A stretch of DNA of 5,230 bases from JBEGQX01 sp041180805 (GTDB taxonomy: Bacteria; Planctomycetota; Planctomycetia; Gemmatales; Gemmataceae). The stretch is taken from positions 1 to 5,230 of the forward strand of contig JBEGQX010000116.1 in NCBI GenBank assembly GCA_041180805.1, read 5' to 3'. This document shows positions 1-5,230 of the stretch, piece by piece. The notes under the pieces were generated by a model. That model was not told the DNA's origin. It ran no database searches and was given only the letters and a program-made list of their open reading frames with translations. A program made the translations under genes and the position numbers. Numbering within the stretch: position 1 is the first letter of the stretch; every line of letters begins with the position of its first letter.

Positions 1-668
1 TGTTGCTTTTTGGCAAATTCGCGAAGCCTTTCATTAACCTGATGAACGGGACAGCTTCCATGCTTATTCGCCTTGCAGGTTTTGAGGTGGTTACAGGACA
101 TTCCCTGGCTCATTCCGTGGAGGAATTGAAACTTGTTATCGAGGACACGGAAGAAGCAGGTTTAATAGGTGCCCAGGAAGCAGAGGTTTTGCAGAATGTT
201 TTTCAGTTAAGATCAAAAAAAGTAAGCGATTGCATGATACCCAGGGAAAAAATGTCCATGCTGGATATGAATCTCTCCTTGCAACAAACTTTGGATGCTG
301 TCCGTGAAGGTGGTCACACCCGGATGCCAGTCTATGAAGGTGACATTAATAACATTGTTGGGGTCGTAAACACCAAGGATTTGTTATATTTGATAACCTC
401 TCAGGGAGTTGCCCTTCTTCAAGATGCGTTGTACCCCGTCATCTATTTGCGCCCAGAGGATTCCATAGCCACTGCCTTGAAATTATTCCGAAATAATCAT
501 CGCCACCTTGCGGTGGTGAGATCATCCAATGGAATGGTTGAGGGGTTGATTACCTTGGAAGATATCATCGAGGAGATTGTTGGAGAGATCGAGGATGAAC
601 AAGATCAGCCTGACAGTTCTCGTATGTTGAGGGCTTTCGTGAGAAAGAAAATCCATCCTAAGACCTGA
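1..668 (+). CDS. CNNM/CorC-type CBS-pair membrane protein, C-terminal part (5' end outside window)
   Basis: This is the C-terminal 221 or so residues of a hemolysin C/CorC-like protein, a family linked to magnesium/cobalt or other ion handling at the inner membrane. The first readable codon is TTG at 3. The opening residues (GKFAKPFINLMNGTASMLIRLAG) look like the end of the CNNM/DUF21 membrane module, so the start lies upstream and the gene is partial. A linker follows with the family pattern HSVEELKLVIEDTEEAGLI (about 37-55). Next come a first CBS domain (about 74-130, opening VSDCMIPREKM and containing TRMPVYEG and VVNTKDLL) and a second CBS domain (about 141-198, ending LITLEDIIEEIVGEIEDE). 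Family members usually carry a further CorC_HlyC domain of about 80 residues after this acidic motif. Here only about 22 basic residues follow before TGA, so that domain is missing. The 3' end overlaps the convergent permease gene by 11 nt. Family assignment is secure; the transported ion cannot be told. Confidence 0.9.
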   Translation, partial: LLFGKFAKPFINLMNGTASMLIRLAGFEVVTGHSLAHSVEELKLVIEDTEEAGLIGAQEAEVLQNVFQLRSKKVSDCMIPREKMSMLDMNLSLQQTLDAVREGGHTRMPVYEGDINNIVGVVNTKDLLYLITSQGVALLQDALYPVIYLRPEDSIATALKLFRNNHRHLAVVRSSNGMVEGLITLEDIIEEIVGEIEDEQDQPDSSRMLRAFVRKKIHPKT

Positions 669-1869
669 CGGTTCTCCAGCTCATAAATAGCCCGATCATT
701 ACAATTAATGCATCTGCGCCCCATACAAGCATCACCGGGTTTATTCTGCCTTCCTTGGCCATACCTGTTCCGCATAGCATCAGTGGATAATAAACAAGCA
801 CAATTGGCAAAAAGCATGTGATAAACGAGCTAAGAAAGTCACTTCGGCTGAACCAAATGCTAACGGGGCACCCCACAAGAATAAAACAAAGGCACCCAAC
901 GCTCAATGCGGGCCTCATGAGTAACTCAACATTTAGAAACAGAGTCTGTTGGTTGATATGTTTGATTCTTCCCTCTAGGTTTGCAATATGCTGTGGCGCG
1001 TCTGGAGCATGGTTCCCAGACTTAAGAGCAACCTTGCTGGTTTCAATTTCAGAGAGTGTTTTGTTGAGTTCTTCGCCATATTCCATGCGTTTGTCCAGGA
1101 TTTCCTGCCAGGTCATATCCCTGGCCCTGCGGTTGGGGTCATTGTTAAGATTGTTGGGCAGTGGAACTTCCCAAATACGGTTTTCAAAATAGCCTTTGCT
1201 GCCATCTTCAAAAGTCGCGATTCCATGGCGCATATGAACTTGGAGAATACGCCTTTCCCTGTCCACGGAAAGGGAAGCTTCCCTCGCCTGGGCTACAACA
1301 TCAATCTGCCCCTTGGCATCTTTGCGCTTAAAAGTTGGATGAAGAAGCTTTCTTCCCTGAACACCCTTTACAAACATGGAGTAGGGCACATTCGAATAAT
1401 TGATAGTTCCGTTCTTCTTCAGCATGGAGTAAAGCAATTCCTCCGCATCATGAAAAACCATGGATCTTAGTAAATGGTGGGTATAGGGGATTACATGGTA
1501 ATACAAACCCATGGTTATCAAGCTCATGAATCCACCAAGTGCAAGGCCAGGAATAACAACCTGCCAGAGGTTAATTCCCGCTGCACGAACCGCAAGTATT
1601 TCATTATCGTGGGATAGCCGCCCATACACTACGCAGGTTGCAAAAAGGGTGGTTGCTGGAATGGTGTAGGGCAGGGTGCTGGGAATTAAAAGTGGAATCG
1701 CCCCAAGTATTTGTGCGGGACCTAATCCTTGCTGGGTTGCTTCCGCAATAATGCCAGCCATTAACAAAATGCCAGTAATACCCACCAAGGCTATGAAAAA
1801 CACCTTGAAGAGTTCACTAAATATCATGCGTTGAAGAATTCCAAACACTAATCCCGCTCCAAACTTCAT
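658..1869 (-). CDS. LptF/LptG (YjgP/YjgQ) family permease
   Basis: Inner-membrane permease of the LptF/LptG family, which with the ATPase LptB extracts lipopolysaccharide from the inner membrane and feeds it to the LptC-LptA bridge. The 403-residue length is slightly above the usual 350-390. About six membrane segments are visible (roughly 21-43, 52-81, 102-124, 319-339, 344-366, 379-397). They flank a large periplasmic region (about 125-318), as the family requires. The hallmark after TM2, GRLSHDNEILAVRAAGINL (83-101), is clear. Residues 160-235 are the expected beta-rich jellyroll. Residues 252-312 form a charged, helix-like stretch beyond the family core. Only one of the usual F/G pair is here, so I cannot say which it is. 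The ATG at 1869 has no clear Shine-Dalgarno; ATG at 1827 (residue 15) is an alternative that has none either. The first start was kept because the residues it adds are plausible for the N-terminus. The TAG stop lies inside the end of the convergent CBS gene. Confidence 0.92.
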   Translation of the reverse strand: MKFGAGLVFGILQRMIFSELFKVFFIALVGITGILLMAGIIAEATQQGLGPAQILGAIPLLIPSTLPYTIPATTLFATCVVYGRLSHDNEILAVRAAGINLWQVVIPGLALGGFMSLITMGLYYHVIPYTHHLLRSMVFHDAEELLYSMLKKNGTINYSNVPYSMFVKGVQGRKLLHPTFKRKDAKGQIDVVAQAREASLSVDRERRILQVHMRHGIATFEDGSKGYFENRIWEVPLPNNLNNDPNRRARDMTWQEILDKRMEYGEELNKTLSEIETSKVALKSGNHAPDAPQHIANLEGRIKHINQQTLFLNVELLMRPALSVGCLCFILVGCPVSIWFSRSDFLSSFITCFLPIVLVYYPLMLCGTGMAKEGRINPVMLVWGADALIVMIGLFMSWRTVRS

Positions 1870-1891
1870 TGTTTCAAAAGGAACTATTAAT

Positions 1892-1920
1892 CGGATACAC
1901 TTTTCTCAAAATTCAGTCAA
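1892..1920 (-). promoter_or_regulatory. Candidate sigma70-type promoter for the LptF/G-family gene
   Basis: Read on the minus strand, TTGACT (1920-1915, five of six matches to the -35 consensus) is followed after exactly 17 bases by TATCCG (1897-1892, three of six matches to -10). It would place transcription start about 15 nt upstream of the ATG at 1869. The -35 and spacing are good and the -10 is poor, so this is a tentative call made by eye. Confidence 0.3.
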
Positions 1921-1984
1921 TATTCACTTACTTTCGACTATTTGGAACAAAGTCTTGAAAAAATGGGGCCTATAGGAAGGGAAT

Positions 1985-2014
1985 TGGACTATGTGAACAG
2001 AGAGTTTTTATCAT
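1985..2014 (+). promoter_or_regulatory. Candidate sigma70-type promoter for the LarA-like gene
   Basis: TGGACT (1985-1990, four of six matches to TTGACA), an 18-base spacer and TATCAT (2009-2014, five of six matches to TATAAT). Transcription would start near 2021, leaving a leader of about 30 nt that carries the ribosome binding site. The rest of the 181-nt divergent gap (1870-2050) is AT-rich. It shows only an 8-bp palindrome CCTATAGG (1969-1976) and no riboswitch-like structure or small gene that I can see. Confidence 0.28.
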
Positions 2015-2039
2015 AGAATTCCCAAATACTTTGATCTTT

Positions 2040-2045
2040 GGAGAG
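2040..2045 (+). promoter_or_regulatory. Ribosome binding site of the LarA-like gene
   Basis: GGAGAG lies 5 nt before the ATG at 2051. It is the clearest Shine-Dalgarno in the window and supports this start codon. Confidence 0.7.
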
Positions 2046-2050
2046 AAGCG

Positions 2051-3346
2051 ATGCAAATACCTAAGGTGATGAAGGTTCAGCAGATAGCACCCCAACCTGA
2101 AGTTAAGGATGTCTATCAAGAAACCCTTTCGGAGTGGAAAAAATCTGGACTAAGCTCGGTTATTAACAAAGGATCATCTGTGGCTATTGGTGTTGGCAGC
2201 CGTGGTATTGCCAACCTTTCGCAAATTGTGAAAGCAGCCATTGATTATTTCAAGAGCATTGGGGCTGTGCCGTTTATAGTTGCTGCCATGGGAAGTCATG
2301 GGGGGGCTAACTCTAAAGGTCAAAGGGAATTGCTTGGAGAGTATGGTGTTTCCGAGGACAAACTTGGTGTGCCCGTTAAAACGGATATGGATTCCACTGT
2401 CATAGGGACTAATTCCTGGGGCGAACCGGTTTACTGGGATAAAAACGCCTTGGCTGCGGATGCTGTGGTTACCATTTCAAGAATCAAGCCTCATACCGAT
2501 TTTCGGGGTAATTATGAAAGCGGAATAGCCAAGATGATTGTCATTGGCCTTGGCAAGCGGGAAGGCGCATCCCAGCACCATAGGTGGGGTTTCAAGGGCC
2601 TTAGAGATATGCTTCCTGAAACCGCAAAAGTGATTCTTGAAAAAACCAAGTTTCTTGGGGGTCTGGCGGTCCTTGAAAATGCCCAGGAAAAAACAGCAAG
2701 GCTCGAGTTTGTAAGCAAAGCCAAGCTGATGGAGATAGAACCCAAACTCCTTGAGGAAGCCCGTGGCCTCATGGGTCGACTCCCCTTCAAGGCCCTGGAT
2801 TTACTTATCGTCGGGGAAATTGGGAAAAATTATAGCGGAGCTGGAATTGACCCGAATGTGGTGGGGCGATTGTTGATTGAGGGTGAAAATGATTTTGAAT
2901 TCCCCAAAATCATTCGCATGTGTGCCTTGGATCTTTCTCCGGAAAGTCACGGCAACGGAACTGGGGTGGGAATCGCTGATTTGACCACCGACAGATTGCT
3001 TCAGAAAATTGACCCGGTGCCTTTCCGAATGAACAACCTTACCGCTTGTTTTCTTTGGAGATCCAAGCTGCCAATCAGCTTCTCCAACGATCATGAATGC
3101 ATCAAGGCGGGTTTGGAGACTTGCTGGCAGCCCAACTTCGAAAAAATTAAAATGGCGGTGATTCCAAACACTCTTGAAATGGCAGAATTGTACATTTCTC
3201 CCGCTTTGGAAGAGGAAGCCCGCGCTAATAAGGATTTGAAAATAGTGGGAGGCTACGAACCCCTGCATTTCAATCCAGAAGGAAACATAGATCAAAAAGC
3301 CTTGTTTCCCCACAGTGTGCAAGGCAGGAGATCCGGAACACATTAA
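2051..3346 (+). CDS. LarA-like (DUF2088) nickel-pincer racemase/epimerase-family protein
   Basis: A 431-residue cytosolic protein of the LarA superfamily. Its founding member, lactate racemase, interconverts D- and L-lactate with a nickel-pincer nucleotide bound to a lysine. The N-terminal domain (about 1-260) carries the family landmarks in order: GVGSRG (47-52) at the position of the D-x-T-R-P substrate loop, MGSHGG (80-85, H83), RIKPHTDFRG (144-153, H148), GIAKMIVIGLGKREG (158-172, K161) and a QHHRWG block (H176/H177). By eye H83, H148, K161 and H177 match LarA His108, His174, Lys184 and His200. K161 to H177 is 16 residues, the same as Lys184 to His200. The C-terminal half is the second alpha/beta domain. 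Length matches family members of about 420-430 residues. The substrate-loop Asp is not present, so the substrate may not be lactate. The larB, larC and larE genes for the cofactor are not in the window. The family call is strong; the reaction is unknown. Confidence 0.85.
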   Translation: MQIPKVMKVQQIAPQPEVKDVYQETLSEWKKSGLSSVINKGSSVAIGVGSRGIANLSQIVKAAIDYFKSIGAVPFIVAAMGSHGGANSKGQRELLGEYGVSEDKLGVPVKTDMDSTVIGTNSWGEPVYWDKNALAADAVVTISRIKPHTDFRGNYESGIAKMIVIGLGKREGASQHHRWGFKGLRDMLPETAKVILEKTKFLGGLAVLENAQEKTARLEFVSKAKLMEIEPKLLEEARGLMGRLPFKALDLLIVGEIGKNYSGAGIDPNVVGRLLIEGENDFEFPKIIRMCALDLSPESHGNGTGVGIADLTTDRLLQKIDPVPFRMNNLTACFLWRSKLPISFSNDHECIKAGLETCWQPNFEKIKMAVIPNTLEMAELYISPALEEEARANKDLKIVGGYEPLHFNPEGNIDQKALFPHSVQGRRSGTH

Positions 3347-3361
3347 TTTGGTGCGACAAAT

Positions 3362-3408
3362 AGTGCGGGTTCTTCTGCCTTTACCGGTGGAGGGCCCGCA
3401 CTTTTCTT
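3362..3408 (+). terminator. Rho-independent terminator after the LarA-like gene
   Basis: An 8-bp perfect GC-rich stem, AGTGCGGG (3362-3369) with CCCGCACT (3395-3402), runs straight into a T-rich tract (TTTTCTTT, 3402 onward). The 25-nt loop can fold further, with CCT (3378-3380) pairing to AGG (3391-3393). It lies 16 nt beyond the TAA at 3346, where a terminator is expected, and it separates this gene from the lipoprotein gene downstream. Confidence 0.75.
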
Positions 3409-3425
3409 TAATCTGCTTTTTTTTA

Positions 3426-3437
3426 CTAAAGCTTTAG
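3426..3437. repeat. Perfect 12-bp palindrome in the intergenic gap
   Basis: CTAAAGCTTTAG is exactly self-complementary. It follows a T-run (3417-3424) and lies about 135 nt upstream of the chosen lipoprotein start. It might be an operator half-site pair or chance in AT-rich DNA. A second, smaller hairpin follows: AGGAA (3458-3462) with TTCCT (3469-3473) around a 6-nt loop. TTGACC (3439-3444) resembles a -35 box, but I find no acceptable -10 at the right distance, so no promoter is called. Apart from these and the terminator, the gap to the lipoprotein gene shows nothing else. Confidence 0.3.
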
Positions 3438-3557
3438 CTTGACCTCGGTTCATTTTGAGGAAAGAGTCTTCCTAGAGGATGGATTCCGTTTAGTAATTTG
3501 CCCTGGCCAGTGATCCCGGATTCCTGACAGGGTGCTTTTTCCTTATTTGGTCCGGCT

Positions 3558-3561
3558 GAGG
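3558..3561 (+). promoter_or_regulatory. Ribosome binding site that favours the GTG start at 3571
   Basis: GAGG lies 9 nt before the GTG at 3571. The longer reading from GTG at 3532 has only a weak ACAGG directly abutting the codon, with no proper spacing. The site therefore supports the shorter protein, which begins with a compact lipoprotein signal peptide. Confidence 0.5.
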
Positions 3562-3570
3562 TACTTAAAA

Positions 3571-4863
3571 GTGCTTAAACACTTTGGTACATTTTGTTTA
3601 ATCCTTCTGATTTCCGGATGCAGTTCATCGGGCTCCAAACCTGGGACAAATTCCAATGGATTGGGTTTGTTCGGGCAGCCTAAAAACAATCAAAATAACA
3701 ACCAAAACAGTCCAAATAAAAACGATTCTCCTCAAAATACCGCTACTGCCGGAAATCTTTCTGGTAATGGAATTCTTGCGGGTCAGGTGATGGATCATTA
3801 TCACCGAAGGCCTTCAGGCGCAGTTATTCAGGTAGTGGATTTGCAAGCTGGTAAAGATGCGCCTAAAAACGAAGTTACTGCAGACGCCCAAGGTTACTTT
3901 ACCGTGAAGGGATTAAAGACTGGTTCCAATTACCAGTTGATTGCCAAGGGTAAGGATGGAAGCAAGGTGTTTACTGGAACAGCCTTGGTGATTCCACCCA
4001 ACCCAAGGGTTACTATTTTTGTTACCGAGGATGCTGGTGCCGTAAATGGGACATCGCCGGTGGGTGTCACTCCGTCAGATGATGGTGTCGACAAGGCGCG
4101 AACCGCAGAAGCCGCAACCCAGTCAGACTCCTCCACCAATACTACATCCCTTCCAATGCCAGATAAAATCGCCAGGGAAAATACATCGCTTGGTGCGCCA
4201 AACGCAATACTTTCGATTCCACCTGTAGGAGGTGGCCAGGGTGGTTATGCGTTGCCACAGACTCCAAGCCTTCCCACCATAGGAAATATTGTGCCTGTAT
4301 CACCCGGCAAAAACACCACCCAGCTTCCAGGAGTTACTTTTGGAGTGCCTCAAAACAGTGGATCCTATTCCCCGGTTCCTTCCTGTGTTTTAGTAGGCCA
4401 AAAGTTGGAAAACTTTGCACTCTATGACATGAATGGTCAGGTCTGGGAGTACAAGAAAAACAAGACCGGAAGAATGGTTCTTATGGATTTTTGGTTCTCA
4501 TCCTGTGGCGCCTGCCTTCAGGCAATACCAAACATCGTGGATTTGCAAAAACGATACAAAAACTTCGGACTAGAGGTGGTGGGGGTTGCATATGAAAAAG
4601 GCAATTTGGATGAAAAGGTTGCCAAGGTGCGCCCAATTAAAGCAAGATATCACATGAACTACACCACCCTGTTCTCTGATGCGGGATCCCAGCCGTGCCC
4701 TGTTCGAACCCAGTTCGATATTACGAGTTTTCCCACGCTGGTGCTTCTGGACGAGGATGGCCAAATCGTTTGGCGCAGTCAGAAGGATGAAGGGTTGGAT
4801 CAGAGACAACTGATGGAACTAGAGACCGAAATTCGCCGCGGATTGGGAATCAGAACCAGATAA
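3571..4863 (+). CDS. Lipoprotein with carboxypeptidase-regulatory-like and TlpA/ResA-type thioredoxin domains
   Basis: From the GTG at 3571 this is 430 residues; a longer start at GTG 3532 would add 13. The N-terminus (LKHFGTFCLILLISGC) is a short signal peptide with lipobox ISGC and lipidated Cys17, so the protein should be anchored on the outer face of a membrane. An Asn/Gln-rich linker follows (about 38-57). Then comes a carboxypeptidase-regulatory-like beta-sandwich (about 65-153, with ILAGQVMDHY and GYFTVKGLKTGSNYQL). A long Pro/Ser/Thr/Gly-rich spacer (about 154-270) leads to an AhpC-TSA/TlpA-like thioredoxin domain (about 274-425). The latter has MDFWFSSCGACLQAIP (redox Cys312 and Cys315) and SFPTLVLLDEDG with the cis-proline at 388. 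The inferred role is reduction or exchange of disulfides in envelope proteins, perhaps cytochrome maturation. The CGAC active site, without the usual Trp before it, is a variant. Two extra cysteines (272 and 376) flank it. The gene ends 9 nt from the convergent gene. Confidence 0.88.
   Translation: MLKHFGTFCLILLISGCSSSGSKPGTNSNGLGLFGQPKNNQNNNQNSPNKNDSPQNTATAGNLSGNGILAGQVMDHYHRRPSGAVIQVVDLQAGKDAPKNEVTADAQGYFTVKGLKTGSNYQLIAKGKDGSKVFTGTALVIPPNPRVTIFVTEDAGAVNGTSPVGVTPSDDGVDKARTAEAATQSDSSTNTTSLPMPDKIARENTSLGAPNAILSIPPVGGGQGGYALPQTPSLPTIGNIVPVSPGKNTTQLPGVTFGVPQNSGSYSPVPSCVLVGQKLENFALYDMNGQVWEYKKNKTGRMVLMDFWFSSCGACLQAIPNIVDLQKRYKNFGLEVVGVAYEKGNLDEKVAKVRPIKARYHMNYTTLFSDAGSQPCPVRTQFDITSFPTLVLLDEDGQIVWRSQKDEGLDQRQLMELETEIRRGLGIRTR
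3682..3726 (+). repeat. A-rich low-complexity tract coding an Asn/Gln/Lys linker
   Basis: About 45 bases made mostly of AAC, AAT, CAA and AAA codons. They encode the flexible Asn-rich linker directly after the lipidated N-terminus of the lipoprotein. The plus strand here has very few T or G bases. It is probably a spacer that holds the folded domains away from the membrane, and it may vary in length between strains. Confidence 0.5.
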
Positions 4864-4895
4864 AAACGCCCTTTAGAATTTTCGGAATGGCTTTT
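4863..4895. terminator. Weak possible bidirectional terminator between convergent genes
   Basis: AAAA-C-GCC (4863-4870) can pair with GGC-TTTT (4889-4895), with one bulged C and an 18-nt loop. It would give a T-run on either strand: TTTT on plus, TTTTT on minus. The stem has only three GC pairs and overlaps the end of the minus-strand gene, so this is a guess from position more than from strength. Confidence 0.2.
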
Positions 4896-5230
4896 GCGGT
4901 GTCTGAAATTTTCCAATGCGTTGGAGAATGATCTGCTCAATATGCTGGTCTCTTCCGATCGGAATCCAGTTGGAAGCAAAAACAGCATCGTCGATAACCT
5001 CGAATTGCCTTTCAATTGTGTTATCGCTGCGGAATGTGGACGATCCAGAAGTCTGCCTCACAGGCCGTTCCAGATCTTCCAATTCCTTGAATACTTTCAC
5101 ATCCACAAAGAATCCACCGTCATCCGCAGGTTGAATAGTAACCACGGCGCGATGCCTGATGGTCTGGCACGAAGCAAGGAATCGCTGGCGAAAATCCGGA
5201 CTACCAGGTTTCCAGGGTTGCCCCAAGCCG
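4873..5230 (-). CDS. Conserved hypothetical protein, C-terminal part (5' end outside window)
   Basis: The last 118 or so residues of a minus-strand gene that runs off the right edge. The first possible start in view is TTG at 5226. The frame stays open to the window edge, with a Gly codon before it, and the residues there (GLGQPWKPGSPDFRQRFL) do not look like an N-terminus, so it is called partial. The visible part has no membrane segment and no cysteine motif beyond a single Cys. It alternates hydrophobic beta-strand-like stretches (AVVTIQPA, GFFVDVKVFKEL, RQFEVIDDAVFAS) and ends with a helix-like DQHIEQIILQRIG. The sequence looks well kept and coding (few rare features, TAA stop). It resembles planctomycete-type conserved envelope proteins in style, but I do not recognise a named family and give no function. 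It converges on the lipoprotein gene with a 9-nt gap. Confidence 0.7.
   Translation of the reverse strand, partial: GLGQPWKPGSPDFRQRFLASCQTIRHRAVVTIQPADDGGFFVDVKVFKELEDLERPVRQTSGSSTFRSDNTIERQFEVIDDAVFASNWIPIGRDQHIEQIILQRIGKFQTPQKPFRKF

Noticed and set aside
988..1470. A 160-codon plus-strand open frame opposite the permease gene, with a 124-codon companion at 818-1192
   Set aside because: Both are antisense to a clear LptF/G gene with family motifs and membrane segments. Their translations show no domain or consistent composition.
1969..1976. Palindrome CCTATAGG in the divergent promoter gap
   Set aside because: Eight bases is too short to claim an operator, and it is not repeated nearby.
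2801..3343. A 180-codon minus-strand open frame opposite the LarA-like gene, plus another at 2512-2790
   Set aside because: They are mirror frames of a strongly supported gene, with no recognisable motif and no ribosome site.
3347..3531. A small gene or riboswitch in the gap before the lipoprotein gene
   Set aside because: The only ATG frame noted is a 4-codon one at 3479, and no known riboswitch core was seen; the terminator explains the strongest structure.
4570..5015. Minus-strand frames at 4570-4809 and 4800-5015 and a plus-strand frame at 4916-5134
   Set aside because: They overlap the thioredoxin domain or the right-edge gene in other frames, and their translations look random.
1..5230. 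A multi-gene defence, biosynthetic or mobile system
   Set aside because: Genes alternate in strand, are separated by a terminator or converge, and belong to unrelated household families. No transposase, integrase, direct repeats, CRISPR spacing or toxin-antitoxin pair was seen.

Overview
The window reads as a stretch of bacterial chromosome with moderate GC (mid-to-high forties by eye). It has five protein genes, two of them cut by the window edges. I see no RNA genes, insertion sequences, CRISPR arrays or phage genes. The gene styles suggest a diderm environmental bacterium, most likely of the Planctomycetes/PVC group: an LptF/LptG-type permease with an added helical segment, a long low-complexity lipoprotein carrying a TlpA-like thioredoxin domain, and an envelope-type conserved hypothetical protein. 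This placement is a judgement from protein style, not a database result.

Layout from left to right. (1) 1-668, plus strand: C-terminal part of a CNNM/CorC-type membrane protein, with the end of the transmembrane module and a CBS pair but no CorC_HlyC tail domain. (2) 658-1869, minus strand: LptF/LptG-family permease, overlapping gene 1 tail-to-tail by 11 nt. (3) 1870-2050: divergent intergenic region with weak promoter candidates for both directions. (4) 2051-3346, plus strand: LarA-like (DUF2088) protein with the nickel-pincer lysine and the histidines apparently conserved. (5) 3347-3570: gap with a good rho-independent terminator and a perfect 12-bp palindrome. (6) 3571-4863, plus strand: lipoprotein with a carboxypeptidase-regulatory-like domain, a long linker and a CGAC thioredoxin domain. 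(7) 4873-window end, minus strand: C-terminal part of a conserved hypothetical protein, convergent with gene 6 across 9 nt.

The genes alternate in orientation (+ - + + -), and the two plus-strand neighbours are separated by a terminator. There is therefore no evidence for a multi-gene operon or a dedicated system here. A loose common theme is the cell envelope: ion/CBS membrane protein, lipopolysaccharide export permease and envelope thiol-disulfide lipoprotein. The LarA-like enzyme is metabolic, and its cofactor-making genes are not in the window. I did not find a convincing new multi-component system. The most interesting points are the lipoprotein's domain architecture, the active-site details of the LarA-like protein, and the missing CorC domain next to an overlapping convergent gene.
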